A stretch of 13,977 nt of DNA from Bradyrhizobium sp. (GCA_028290305.1 JAQGKC010000311.1:1-13977); one strand, 5' to 3'; positions 4,959 through 13,008 are shown, counted from the stretch's first letter. Program-made: numbers and translations. The notes: generated by a model not told the origin, from the letters alone.

Positions 4959-7667
4959 ATGCTGGATTTCTTCTCGGTGCTGATCGCCATTGTCGCGCTT
5001 ATGGTCGCGCGCAAAGCGTTCAATCAGGCGGCGGAGCTGCGTGCACGGGTGCACGCGCTCGAAGGGATGTCGCCCCAAGCACGACCTGCCCCGCCACCGC
5101 TCACCGCTTATCAGGAATCAGAGCAAGCGGCCCCGGCTCCCTCGCCGGATGTTGCCGCCGAACAACCGGCAATCGTCGCTGACGTTGAATCGATCGCACC
5201 TGCCGCTGATGACCATACCGCCGCGCCGCAAGACGCCGACACCGACGGCACGGCCACTTCTCCCCCGCCGCTTCCTCAACCCGGCCCCGGCTTCGAGGAG
5301 CGCATCGGCACCCGCTGGGTAGTCTGGGTGGGAGGATTGACGCTGGCGCTCGGTGGATTCTTCATGGTCCGCTATTCGATCGACGCGGGGCTGCTCGGGC
5401 CTGGCGTGCGCACGTTGCTGGGCGGCGTGTTCGCGTTGGCGCTGCTTGGCGCTGGCGAGTGGATGCGGCGCAAAGAAAGCGTTTCGACGATCGAAATACT
5501 GCCGATCGCCAACATTCCGGCGATTCTCACTGCCGCCGGAACTGCCGTTGCCTTCGCGACGGTCTACGCCGCATACGCGCTTTACGGTTTTCTCGTACCC
5601 GCGACCGCGTTCATTCTGCTGGGACTGGTGGCGCTGGGCACGCTCGCCGCCGCGCTGTTGCACGGGCCGGCGCTGGCGGGCCTCGGCATCGCCGCCGCCT
5701 TCGCGACCCCGATCCTGGTTTCTTCCGACAAGCCCGACTTCTGGGCGCTGTACATCTATCTCGCCATCGTCACTGCGGCGGCCTTCGGGCTTGCGCGCAT
5801 CAGGCTGTGGCGCTGGCTCGCCGTCACCACCATCGTGTTCGCACTGCTCTGGACGTTCCCCTGCCTGCAATGTGGCCCGTCGATGGTCGGACCGCACGCG
5901 TTCCACGTCATCGCGGGGTTTGTCCTTGCGGCCTTGCTGGTGGTGTGCGGATTCATGTTCGGCCCGCCCGCGGACGAAGGCCGGATCGAGCCGATCTCGT
6001 CAGGTGCGCTCGCGGCCTACCTCGCGGGCGCAACCATGATCGTGCTCGCGAGTTTCCACGCCGATACCGCCATCATCGTGTTTGCAGCGCTGGTGGCGGG
6101 CACATTGTTCATCGCATGGCGTGCGCAGGCCGCCACCGGCGCGATCGCCGCAGCCGCGGTATTCGCCGCCATTGTGTTTTTCGAATGGGCGGTTCGCGGC
6201 AATCCGGACATGCTGGTGCTGCCGGGCGGCCCGTTACCGGGTATCGGCCCCAACGCCACCGATGGCTCCGTATCGCTGCATCTGGTGACCGCGGCGATCT
6301 TCGCGGCCGGATTCGGCGCCGCCGGATTCCTGGCACAGGGCCGCTCGATCAGCGCCGTCATACCGGTGGTGTGGTCGGCCTCGGCCGTGTTCACGCCGCT
6401 GGCGCTGTTGATCGCCCTCTACGCGCGCATCGCGCATCTCGATCGCTCGATCCCGTTTGCGATTCTGGCGGTGATGCTGGCGGCAGCGTATGGCGCGGCG
6501 ACCGAAATCCTCGCCAGACGCGACCACCGGCCGGGATTGCCGATTTCGATTGCGCTGTTCGCCACTGGCGCACTGAGCGCGCTGGCGCTGGCGCTGACCT
6601 TTGCGCTTGAAAAAGGCTGGCTCACGATCGCGCTGGCGCTGATGTCGATGAGCACGGCGTGGATTTCGATGCAGCGGCCGATCCCCTTCCTGCGATCGCT
6701 GGCCGCCATTCTCGCAGCCATCGTCGTAGTGCGTACCGGATATGAGCCGCGCATCGTTGGCGATGCCGTCGGCACCACACCGATTTTCAACTGGCTGCTC
6801 TGGGGCTACGGCGTTCCGGCGCTGTCGTTCTGGACCGCCAGTGTGTTCCTGCGCCGCCGCGGCGACGACGCGCCGCAGCGCGCGGTGGAGTCGGCGGCGA
6901 TCCTGTTTACGGTGCTGCTGGCGTTCATGGAAATTCGCCATGCCGTGAATGGCGGCAATGTCTACCGCGATACGGCCGGCCTTACCGAAATAGCACTGCA
7001 GGTTTGCACGGCGCTGGCGATGGCGATCGGTCTGGAGCGGCTGCGGATCCGCACCGGCAGCATCATCCACAATATCAGTGCGGTCCTGCTCACGGCTTTC
7101 GCCGGATTGGCTGGCGTGTTCGGGCTGCTGTTCCTGGAAAATCCGATGATCTGGGCCGAAGATGTCGGCGGCGTCTTTATCAACCTGATCCTGCTCGGCT
7201 ATGCGATGCCCGCCGTGCTGGCGCTGCTGCTGCCCTATGCGGTGGCGGGCCGGCGCCATGCCGCCTACGCCAATACGATCGCAGCGGGCGCGCTCATTCT
7301 CGCACTGACCTATATCTCATTCGAAATTCGCCGGCTTTATCACGGGCCGGTTCTGATCAGCGGCGTTACCAGTGGCGCCGAGCAATATACCTATTCGATT
7401 GCGTGGCTGGCGTTCGGGGTGGTGCTGCTCGGCATCGGCATCCTCTTCAATTCGCAGCGCGCCCGGCTCGCATCCGCCGTGGTGATCGCACTGACGATTC
7501 TGAAGGCGTTTCTGATCGACATGTCGACGCTGACAGGCGTCTACCGCGCGCTGTCTTTCATGTGCCTCGGCCTGGTGCTGCTGGCGATCGGCTGGCTGTA
7601 CCAGCGGATCCTGTTTCGCAGGCGGGCGGCGCCAGCGGACGGCGCCCCGGTTCAAGCCAGCCCTTGA
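4959..7667 (+). CDS. DUF2339 large polytopic membrane protein
   Basis: About 902 residues, overwhelmingly hydrophobic, with more than 20 candidate membrane segments. Layout: an N-terminal hydrophobic segment (about 2-15); a charged helical stretch (KAFNQAAELRARVHALEG); a Pro/Ala/Asp-rich linker to about residue 105; then the DUF2339 signature (FEERIGTRWVVWVGG, LALGGFFMVRYSID, GLLGPGVRTLLGG, GEWMRRKE) followed by repeated membrane helices to a typical end (YRALSFMCLGLVLLAIGWLY). Family members are inner-membrane proteins of unknown function. A CxxC (C302-L-Q-C305) lies in a hydrophobic-region boundary. The ATG at 4959 is chosen because GGAGG (4950-4954) sits 4 nt upstream, against only 1 nt for the in-frame TTG at 4956. 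Codon use matches its neighbours. Confidence 0.88.
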   Translation: MLDFFSVLIAIVALMVARKAFNQAAELRARVHALEGMSPQARPAPPPLTAYQESEQAAPAPSPDVAAEQPAIVADVESIAPAADDHTAAPQDADTDGTATSPPPLPQPGPGFEERIGTRWVVWVGGLTLALGGFFMVRYSIDAGLLGPGVRTLLGGVFALALLGAGEWMRRKESVSTIEILPIANIPAILTAAGTAVAFATVYAAYALYGFLVPATAFILLGLVALGTLAAALLHGPALAGLGIAAAFATPILVSSDKPDFWALYIYLAIVTAAAFGLARIRLWRWLAVTTIVFALLWTFPCLQCGPSMVGPHAFHVIAGFVLAALLVVCGFMFGPPADEGRIEPISSGALAAYLAGATMIVLASFHADTAIIVFAALVAGTLFIAWRAQAATGAIAAAAVFAAIVFFEWAVRGNPDMLVLPGGPLPGIGPNATDGSVSLHLVTAAIFAAGFGAAGFLAQGRSISAVIPVVWSASAVFTPLALLIALYARIAHLDRSIPFAILAVMLAAAYGAATEILARRDHRPGLPISIALFATGALSALALALTFALEKGWLTIALALMSMSTAWISMQRPIPFLRSLAAILAAIVVVRTGYEPRIVGDAVGTTPIFNWLLWGYGVPALSFWTASVFLRRRGDDAPQRAVESAAILFTVLLAFMEIRHAVNGGNVYRDTAGLTEIALQVCTALAMAIGLERLRIRTGSIIHNISAVLLTAFAGLAGVFGLLFLENPMIWAEDVGGVFINLILLGYAMPAVLALLLPYAVAGRRHAAYANTIAAGALILALTYISFEIRRLYHGPVLISGVTSGAEQYTYSIAWLAFGVVLLGIGILFNSQRARLASAVVIALTILKAFLIDMSTLTGVYRALSFMCLGLVLLAIGWLYQRILFRRRAAPADGAPVQASP

Positions 7668-7736
7668 TGTAATGAGGAGGGTCGCGCGTTCGATACCGCA
7701 CTTTGCGATTACGCCGTCAACGCGTACATAGGTCCG

Positions 7737-8312
7737 ATGGCAAGACCACGCAGTTTCGATCCCGACGAAGCGCTGGACCTCGCGCGCGACGTGTTCTGGC
7801 GAAGGGGATTCCAGGGTACATCGCTCGACGACATCACCGCTGCCACCGGCCTTGCCAAGCCGAGCCTCTATGCAGCTTTCGGCGACAAGAATGCATTGTT
7901 CCTGAAAGTTCTCGACCGCTATCACGAACGCATTGTCGTGAACGCCGAGCGTATCCTCCAGGAAGGGCCGTCGGCGCGTGATGCGATCGAACGCTGGCTG
8001 ACCGGTTTTGTTCCCTTTTGCTCGGGCGTTAAGGGTACCCGGGGCTGCCTCTCGGTCAATACGTCAGCCGATGGCGCCTCCGATCAGAAGGAAGTCCGCA
8101 AGAGGGTCGAACGCTTCAACCGGAACCTGGAGGAATTGCTGCGCAACCGTCTTCGGGCCGACCGCGCGCAATTCTCCGACGCGTTCGACCCGGACATTTC
8201 AGCGCATACCATCATGGCAATCTATGTGGGGCTGATGGTCTTGGCGAAAGATGCTCCCGATGCGGCCCGCGTCCGCGCCACATTAAATCAGGCGATGAAA
8301 CTGCTGGCTTGA
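7737..8312 (+). CDS. TetR/AcrR-family transcriptional regulator
   Basis: A 191-residue one-component regulator. The N terminus is a typical TetR DNA-binding domain: MARPRSFDPDEALDLARDVFWRRGF, then the helix-turn-helix TSLDDITAATGLAKPSLYAAFGDKNALF (about 28-55). The rest is a ligand-binding and dimerisation region with the segment GCLSVNTSA that recurs in a common TetR subgroup. The stop codon overlaps a TTGACA -35 hexamer of the next gene, and a perfect 22-bp palindrome follows, so the reductase gene downstream is the obvious target. The palindrome half-site GTACATA also occurs 7 nt before its own start. The ligand cannot be deduced. Confidence 0.93.
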   Translation: MARPRSFDPDEALDLARDVFWRRGFQGTSLDDITAATGLAKPSLYAAFGDKNALFLKVLDRYHERIVVNAERILQEGPSARDAIERWLTGFVPFCSGVKGTRGCLSVNTSADGASDQKEVRKRVERFNRNLEELLRNRLRADRAQFSDAFDPDISAHTIMAIYVGLMVLAKDAPDAARVRATLNQAMKLLA

Positions 8313-8336
8313 CACCCGCCCTCTATTATGTACTTT
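8309..8336 (+). promoter_or_regulatory. Candidate promoter of the MECR-like reductase gene
   Basis: A perfect TTGACA (8309-8314) overlaps the tetR stop codon. At 16 bp spacing TACTTT (8331-8336) is a 4/6 match to the -10 consensus. The putative -10 lies inside the TetR palindrome, so a bound repressor would block RNA polymerase. Confidence 0.55.
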
Positions 8337-8347
8337 ATAGTACATAA
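8326..8347. promoter_or_regulatory. Perfect 22-bp palindrome, probable TetR operator
   Basis: Arms TTATGTACT (8326-8334) and AGTACATAA (8339-8347) are exact reverse complements with a 4-bp TTAT spacer. It sits in the 50-bp gap between a tetR gene and the oxidoreductase gene, over the predicted -10 and before the ribosome-binding site. Position and symmetry are typical of TetR-family operators; assignment to this regulator is inference from adjacency. Confidence 0.8.
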
Positions 8348-8362
8348 CTGGGAGAAACGATC

Positions 8363-9337
8363 ATGCAAGCGATCCAGATTGAAGCGTTCGGCGATCCGGC
8401 TGAGGTCATGAAGGTGGTCGACATTCCCGATGTCGGCGCGCCGGCCGAAGGCGAGGTGGTCATCGCGCTCGAAGCCTCGCCGATCAATATGAGCGATCTC
8501 CTGATGATCGCGGGGCGCTACGGTCATCGGCCGAAGCTGCCGAGCGTGATGGGAACGGAAGGCGTCGGCCGCGTCGTTGCCGTCGGCGGAGGCGTCAAGC
8601 ATCTGAAACAGGGCGATCGCACCCTGGTGCCTTATCCCGCGCCGGCGTGGGCGGAACGGATCAAGGTGGACGCAACCAGGCTTCGGCCGCTGCCGAGCGG
8701 CGACGTCAACCAGTTCGCCATGCTGGGCATCAATCCACCAACCGCGTATCTGTTGCTGACCGACTTCGTTACCCTTCCATCGGGATCCTGGGTCATTCAG
8801 AACAGTGCCAACTCCGGCGTCGGGCGGGCGCTGATTCCGATTGCGAAGTCGCTCGGTCTCAGGACCGTCAATGTCGTGCGGCGCGACGATGTCGTTGCCG
8901 AAATCAAGGCCATCGGCGGTGACGTCGTACTTGTCGATGGACCGGATCTCGCTAAACGGGTCGCAGCCGAGACTGGCAATGCACCCATCTCGTTGGCGAT
9001 AGACGGCGTAGCCGACACTTCGACGATGAATCTGCTGGGGTGCCTCGGCGAAAAGGGCCTGCTGGTATTCTACAGTTCGATAAGCGGCAAACCATTCGTC
9101 GGGCCCGCTCCGTACCTCATTTTCCGCGACATTTCGATACGCGGATTCTGGCTGGCCAATTGGTTCAAGAGCGCAAAGCCCGACCAGATCACTCAGATGT
9201 ATGATCGTCTTGCGCCGCTGGTCGGCTCGGGTGCGATCGCTACGCCGATTGCGGGCACCTACCGTTTCGCAGAGCTCGCCGAGGCGGTAGCGGTGGCGTC
9301 GAAAAATCGCGGCAAGGCGCTGTTCACGGCCGGTTAA
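8363..9337 (+). CDS. MDR-superfamily NAD(P)H reductase, MECR/ETR-like (2-enoyl thioester reductase)
   Basis: A 324-residue medium-chain dehydrogenase/reductase without zinc ligands. It resembles mitochondrial 2-enoyl thioester reductases (MECR/Etr1), which reduce trans-2-enoyl-ACP or -CoA with NADPH. Family-specific blocks: NMSDLLMIAGRYG (42-54), whose Y53 matches the catalytic tyrosine of MECR (human Y94); MGTEGVGRVVAVG; NPPTAYLLL; and the nucleotide-binding block VIQNSANSGVGRALIPIAK (144-162) followed by TVNVVR. The C terminus has SISGKPF and DISIRGFWLANW as in quinone-reductase relatives. GGGAGA (8350-8355) precedes the ATG by 7 nt. Probably repressed by the adjacent TetR protein. Substrate unproven; it could act on quinones or other electrophilic enones. 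Confidence 0.87.
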   Translation: MQAIQIEAFGDPAEVMKVVDIPDVGAPAEGEVVIALEASPINMSDLLMIAGRYGHRPKLPSVMGTEGVGRVVAVGGGVKHLKQGDRTLVPYPAPAWAERIKVDATRLRPLPSGDVNQFAMLGINPPTAYLLLTDFVTLPSGSWVIQNSANSGVGRALIPIAKSLGLRTVNVVRRDDVVAEIKAIGGDVVLVDGPDLAKRVAAETGNAPISLAIDGVADTSTMNLLGCLGEKGLLVFYSSISGKPFVGPAPYLIFRDISIRGFWLANWFKSAKPDQITQMYDRLAPLVGSGAIATPIAGTYRFAELAEAVAVASKNRGKALFTAG

Positions 9338-9355
9338 GACGGACGAACCGTTGCT

Positions 9356-9379
9356 AACCGCGCTAAGGGCCAGCCGGTT
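9356..9379. terminator. Possible bidirectional terminator between convergent genes
   Basis: AACCG-c-GCT (9356-9364) pairs with AGC-CGGTT (9372-9379): an 8-bp stem with one bulged base and a 7-nt loop. It lies in the 57-bp gap between the convergent reductase and DUF6894-like genes. Only a short T-rich run (TTATT) follows on the plus strand, so efficiency is doubtful. Confidence 0.4.
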
Positions 9380-9394
9380 TATTGAGCGTGCATC

Positions 9395-9628
9395 TCAGCC
9401 CAGCGTCTCCGCCACAAGGCGGATTCTGAACACGGGCTGCCTGGCCTCGTCCAACAGCTCCATATGCCAGTCGGCGTTTTGTTTCAGGCTGCGAGAAATG
9501 CCGCCAACAAGATCACCGCAAATCCTGGTCATCTCGGCCCAGGCGGCGTCACGGCTCTCAAATTCAGATCCCTGGTCGGAGGCGCCCGAATAGCGTCCCT
9601 GGCTGATTCGGAAATAGTACAGCGACAT
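9395..9628 (-). CDS. Small DUF6894-like protein
   Basis: A 77-residue protein of unknown function. The opening MSLYYFRISQG, an acidic D/G/S stretch, an aromatic-rich helix (DAAWAEMTRICGDLVGG) and a closing strand pair (WHMELLDEARQPVFRIRLVAE) resemble the short single-domain DUF6894 proteins abundant in Rhizobiales. The ATG at 9628 is chosen because MSLYYFRI is the usual beginning; in-frame ATGs at 9640 and 9658 would add non-conserved residues. None of the three has a strong ribosome-binding site. No signal peptide or membrane segment. Convergent with the reductase gene. Confidence 0.68.
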   Translation of the reverse strand: MSLYYFRISQGRYSGASDQGSEFESRDAAWAEMTRICGDLVGGISRSLKQNADWHMELLDEARQPVFRIRLVAETLG

Positions 9629-9649
9629 TATTGAAACCATGTGTTGGGC

Positions 9650-9690
9650 CGATCGCAAAACCGGTATCCACTTTGCGGAATACGCGCTGG
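9650..9690. repeat. Rhizobiales-type dispersed intergenic repeat (AAAACCGG..CCACTTT)
   Basis: The stretch from GATCGCAAAACCGG through TATCCACTTTGCGG to ACGCGCT resembles a short dispersed repeat I remember from many Rhizobiales intergenic regions, usually written CGGAAAACCGG..CCACTTTTCCGG. CGCAAA (9654-9659) is complementary to TTTGCG (9672-9677) around 12 nt. Both arms differ from the remembered consensus in a way that keeps pairing. It lies upstream of the DUF6894-like gene and may overlap its 5' leader or promoter. Confidence 0.6.
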
Positions 9691-9777
9691 CCTGTCGAAG
9701 ATCGACAAGTTGCGGCGGCAGTCGCTATCAACACATGAATATATCGGCCCGTAAGACTACGGCGTGGCGGCGCCGGA

Positions 9778-10377
9778 TCAGTCGGTCGAGCGGCGCAGTT
9801 CCGGAGCGCTTTCCGATTTCGCAGGTTCGGATTTCGTTTCGGTTTTGACCGGCTCGATTTTGGAGCTCTCGACCTGTGGGGTCTCGACGCGCGCGGACAC
9901 CTCGTTCCGCGATGCTTCGGCGGAGCGGGTCTGGTCCCGCGGGCTGAGCGAACGCGGCCGGGCCACCGCCCGCGCCATCAGCATCTGCGCTACGCCCTGA
10001 TGGCGGAAGTCGCAGTAGGCGAAGCCCATGCCCGACACCGAGCCGCGGAAGTTGTGTTCGTCTTTCTTGTCGAGATTGAAGCACGGCTCGAAAGGAATGC
10101 CCTTGATCGACGCGCAGACGGCCTGGCCGCGGACCTGAAGCGTATTGCCAGGCAACCGAATGTGACGCATCGGGCCGGAACCGCTGAACTGCACCGAGCC
10201 CGCCGCACCCATGTCGTCGAGCAGGCGGCCTGCGCCGCGGGTCCCATCGAAACAGGTGAACACGAACACCTTGCCGGCCACGAACCTGCGGGCCTCTTCG
10301 GCGTTCATCGTCCCGGCCAGCGCAGGCGCTATGATCGCACCGGCCGTGGCCGCTCCCAACACAAAACGCGCAAGCAT
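9778..10377 (-). CDS. Unrecognised exported protein with four cysteines and a charged tail
   Basis: A 199-residue protein I cannot assign to a family. Residues 1-21 (MLARFVLGAATAGAIIAPALA) look like a Sec signal peptide cleaved after ALA, giving a periplasmic or secreted product. The mature domain (about 22-130) has four cysteines (C42, C88, C99, C122), an even number that could form two disulfides, and blocks such as FVFTCFDGTRGAG, RLPGNTLQVRG, CASIKGIPFEPCF and GFAYCDFRHQG. From about residue 140 it is low-complexity, rich in Ser, Glu, Lys and Pro, and probably disordered. The ATG at 10377 has GGAG 8 nt upstream and starts the signal peptide properly; the in-frame GTG at 10395 is less likely. 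A 112-bp gap separates it from the acuI-like gene, so it may have its own promoter. Confidence 0.75.
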   Translation of the reverse strand: MLARFVLGAATAGAIIAPALAGTMNAEEARRFVAGKVFVFTCFDGTRGAGRLLDDMGAAGSVQFSGSGPMRHIRLPGNTLQVRGQAVCASIKGIPFEPCFNLDKKDEHNFRGSVSGMGFAYCDFRHQGVAQMLMARAVARPRSLSPRDQTRSAEASRNEVSARVETPQVESSKIEPVKTETKSEPAKSESAPELRRSTD

Positions 10378-10432
10378 GCTGTAACTCCAACTCACCGAGC
10401 GCGGGCACCCCTGATGCCTCTTTACCCGCTGC

Positions 10433-10476
10433 TTACCATATCAACCGTGGCAACATTGGAGCAGGTTGGTTGGTAA
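10433..10476. other. Interrupted inverted repeat downstream of the acuI-like gene
   Basis: TTACCA (10433-10438) pairs with TGGTAA (10471-10476) and CAACC (10442-10446) with GGTTG (10464-10468) around a 17-nt loop. It begins 13 bp past the acuI-like stop and sits upstream of the exported-protein gene on the minus strand. No U tract follows, so a terminator role is uncertain; it could equally be an operator for the exported-protein gene. Confidence 0.35.
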
Positions 10477-10489
10477 AGTCTGAACGCCG

Positions 10490-11476
10490 TTAGAGAATTT
10501 TTACCACGATTCGACCCCGAACCTGCCCGGCGAGGATTTTGGCGCCGGCGTCGACAACCCCGTCGAGGCCAATTTCATGAGTAATTTCAGTAAGTTTTCC
10601 CCGATCCAAGTCACTCGCGAGGCGGGTCCAGGCAATTTTGCGCAACTCGATCGGGCACATCACGGAATCGATGCCCAAGAGACACACCCCGCGTAAAATA
10701 AACGGCGCCACCGAGGACGGCAGGTCCATCCCGGCGGCGAGCCCGCAGGCGGCGATGGCGCCGCCATATTTTGTCATCGAGAGAAGGTTGGCGAGCGTGG
10801 TCGAGCCGACGCTGTCGATTCCTCCCGCCCAACGCTCCTTCGCCAGCGGCTTGGCCGGCCCTGACAACTCGCTGCGATCGATCACCTCGGTCGCGCCAAG
10901 GCTTTTCAGATAGCCGGCCTCCGACATGCGGCCGGTGGACGCAATAACGTGATAGCCGAGCTTCGAGAGCACCGCGATCGCGACCGAGCCAACGCCGCCC
11001 GCGGCGCCGGTGACGACAATCGGACCGTTGTTCGGCGCGAGACCGTGCTTTTCCAGCGCGAGCACCGCCAGAACAGCGGTGAAGCCGGCGGTGCCGATCG
11101 CCATCGCATCGCGCGTCGACATTCCCTCAGGCAGGCGCACCAGCCAATCGCCCTTGACGCGCGCCTTCTCGGCGTAAGCACCGAGGTGGGTCTCGCCCAG
11201 ACCCCAGCCGGTGCAGATCACCTTGTCGCCGGCCTTCCATTGCGGATGCGACGACTGCTCGACGGTGCCCGCGAGGTCGACGCCCGCGATCATCGGAAAG
11301 CGCCGCACCACCGGGGCCTTGCCGGTGACGGCAAGGCCGTCCTTGTAGTTCAGCGCCGACCATTCGACCCGCACCGTGACGTCGCCCTCCATCAATTCGG
11401 CTTCGTCAAATTGCGTGAGCGCGACGGTGGTGCCTTTTTCCGCCTTGTCGATCCTGATCGCCTTGAATGTTCCCAA
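10490..11476 (-). CDS. acuI: AcuI/YhdH-type NADPH-dependent oxidoreductase (acryloyl-CoA reductase family)
   Basis: A 328-residue MDR protein of the YhdH/YhfP/AcuI branch; characterised AcuI enzymes reduce acryloyl-CoA to propionyl-CoA with NADPH. Visible blocks: [17 protein letters not shown] (38-53), [11 protein letters not shown], the nucleotide motif [17 protein letters not shown] (154-170), [14 protein letters not shown], and the YhdH-typical C-terminal stretch [16 protein letters not shown]. No zinc ligands. The frame is open to an ATG at 11542, but that would overlap the upstream MFS gene and add 22 non-conserved residues. A TTG at 11476 preceded by GGGGAG 6 nt upstream gives the family-typical start (M)GTFKAIRID, so I choose it. 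It follows the MFS gene by 49 bp on the same strand, probably as an operon. Substrate specificity beyond the family is inferred. Confidence 0.87.
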   Translation of the reverse strand: MGTFKAIRIDKAEKGTTVALTQFDEAELMEGDVTVRVEWSALNYKDGLAVTGKAPVVRRFPMIAGVDLAGTVEQSSHPQWKAGDKVICTGWGLGETHLGAYAEKARVKGDWLVRLPEGMSTRDAMAIGTAGFTAVLAVLALEKHGLAPNNGPIVVTGAAGGVGSVAIAVLSKLGYHVIASTGRMSEAGYLKSLGATEVIDRSELSGPAKPLAKERWAGGIDSVGSTTLANLLSMTKYGGAIAACGLAAGMDLPSSVAPFILRGVCLLGIDSVMCPIELRKIAWTRLASDLDRGKLTEITHEIGLDGVVDAGAKILAGQVRGRIVVKIL

Positions 11477-11525
11477 CTCAGACTCCCCGCGGTTTATTGC
11501 TCGAATTTCCCTAGGATTGAATGGA

Positions 11526-12776
11526 TCAGGCCGGCTGCGCAACCGGGCGTGTCACCGGCGCCTCGACGATCGGCAGGTTGATCAGTGCCGACAATACGCC
11601 GAACAGGACCGAGAGCCACCAGATCGGCGTGTACGACCCGAATTTTTCGAACACGATGCCGCCGAGCAGCACGCCGAGGAAGCCGCCGACCTGATGGCTG
11701 ACGAAGGCAAAGCCGTACAGCGTCGCAAACCAGCGCGTGCCGAACATGAGCGCCACCAGCGCGGACGTCGGCGGTACCGTCGAGAGCCAGGTCAGACCGC
11801 TGATCGCGCCGAACATGATGGCGGAGAACGTGGTGATCGGAAACGAAATGAAAGCGGCGATCGACAACGCGCGCAGGAAATAGATCACCGACAGGATGTA
11901 GCGCTTCGGAAAGACGTTCTGCAGCCAGCCGACGCTCAGCGAACCGACGATGTTGAACAAACCGATCGCGGCGATCACCCAGCCGCCGGTTTGCACCGGC
12001 ATGCCGCGATCGACCAGATAAGCGGGCAGATGCACGGTAATGAAAGCGAGCTGAAAGCCGCAGGTAAAGAAGCCGAGCACCAGCAACACATAAGAGCGGT
12101 GGCCGAACGCTTCCGCCAGTGCTGTCTTGAACGACTGCTGATCCGAAGCGGGGACATCCGCCGATGTCGCAGGCGGCGTGCGAAGCGCGAGCGACAACGG
12201 CACGATCAGCAGCATCAGTGCTGCAAATACGATCAGCGCCGTTTGCCAGCCGAAATTATCGATCATCGCCACGCCGAACGGCGCAAACAGGAATTGCCCG
12301 AACGATCCGGCCGCTGTTCCGGCGCCAAGCGCCAACCCCCGCCGTTCTGGCGGCAGGAGCTTGCTGAACGCGGACAGCACGAGGTTGAACGAACAGCCGG
12401 ACAATCCGAAGCCGATCAGGACGCCGGCTCCGATATCAAGCGACAGCGGCGTGGCCGCATAGCGCATGATAACCAGACCGCCGGCATAAAGCAGTGCGCC
12501 AACGCAGATCACACGCAAGACCCCGAACCGGTCGGCGATCGCACCCGCAATCGGCTGACCCAGCCCCCACAACAGATTTTGAACGGCAAGGGCGAGGCCG
12601 AAGATGTCGCGGCCCCATGCAAACTCCCGGCTCATCGGCTGAACAAAGAATCCGAAGCTCGATCGCGGCCCGAAGCTCAACAAGGCGATTGCGCAGCCGC
12701 AGATGATGATCACCAGCGGCGTCCGCCATGTCGCAGCAGTGGGAAATGGACGCAGGTCGCCCTCAGTCACTGCCAT
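11526..12776 (-). CDS. MFS transporter, OFA/monocarboxylate-like
   Basis: A 416-residue major-facilitator permease with about 12 hydrophobic segments in two halves and a central hydrophilic loop near residue 205 ([18 protein letters not shown]). The motif between segments 2 and 3, [13 protein letters not shown], matches the MFS G-x3-D-R-x-G pattern. The sequence [29 protein letters not shown] resembles carriers of the oxalate/formate antiporter and monocarboxylate group, so a small organic-acid substrate is plausible but unproven. GAGGA (12782-12786 on the complementary strand) precedes the ATG by 5 nt. It lies 49 bp upstream of the acuI-like gene on the same strand, suggesting uptake coupled to acid or CoA-thioester metabolism. 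A long plus-strand frame across it is only a GC-rich shadow. Confidence 0.88.
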   Translation of the reverse strand: MAVTEGDLRPFPTAATWRTPLVIIICGCAIALLSFGPRSSFGFFVQPMSREFAWGRDIFGLALAVQNLLWGLGQPIAGAIADRFGVLRVICVGALLYAGGLVIMRYAATPLSLDIGAGVLIGFGLSGCSFNLVLSAFSKLLPPERRGLALGAGTAAGSFGQFLFAPFGVAMIDNFGWQTALIVFAALMLLIVPLSLALRTPPATSADVPASDQQSFKTALAEAFGHRSYVLLVLGFFTCGFQLAFITVHLPAYLVDRGMPVQTGGWVIAAIGLFNIVGSLSVGWLQNVFPKRYILSVIYFLRALSIAAFISFPITTFSAIMFGAISGLTWLSTVPPTSALVALMFGTRWFATLYGFAFVSHQVGGFLGVLLGGIVFEKFGSYTPIWWLSVLFGVLSALINLPIVEAPVTRPVAQPA

Positions 12777-13008
12777 GCAATTCCTCGATGGTTGGTGCGG
12801 ATCGCACAGAAAATTCGACGAACGCGCGAGGTGCGAACCGCCAGCACATCGGCATTGCGTAAAGTTAATGCATTAGCATGGAAATCCCAACCGCGATCTC
12901 GGAGAAACTTCCGTTGCAATGCAGCGTTGCGAATCAAAGCAGGCAGCCCTGACGATTTAATTATCTGGGCATCTGGCGAAGCCCCAGGGCGCATGCTATA
13001 TTTTGATT

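Noticed and set aside
6234..7259. 341-codon open frame on the minus strand inside the DUF2339 gene
   Set aside because: It is complementary to a clear membrane-protein gene; the product is Arg/Gln/His-rich with no recognisable motif.
9745..9770. CCGTA/TACGG hairpin as the terminator of the exported-protein gene
   Set aside because: Only 5 bp and without a U tract in the minus-strand direction.
12866..12875. Palindrome TAATGCATTA as an operator for the MFS gene
   Set aside because: Only 10 bp, AT-rich, 90 bp before the start, with no adjacent regulator gene; easily chance. Kept only as a note in the gene-free region.
12767..12994. 75-codon minus-strand open frame upstream of the MFS gene
   Set aside because: No ribosome-binding site or recognisable motif, overlaps the MFS start, and lies in a region better explained by regulatory DNA and hairpins.
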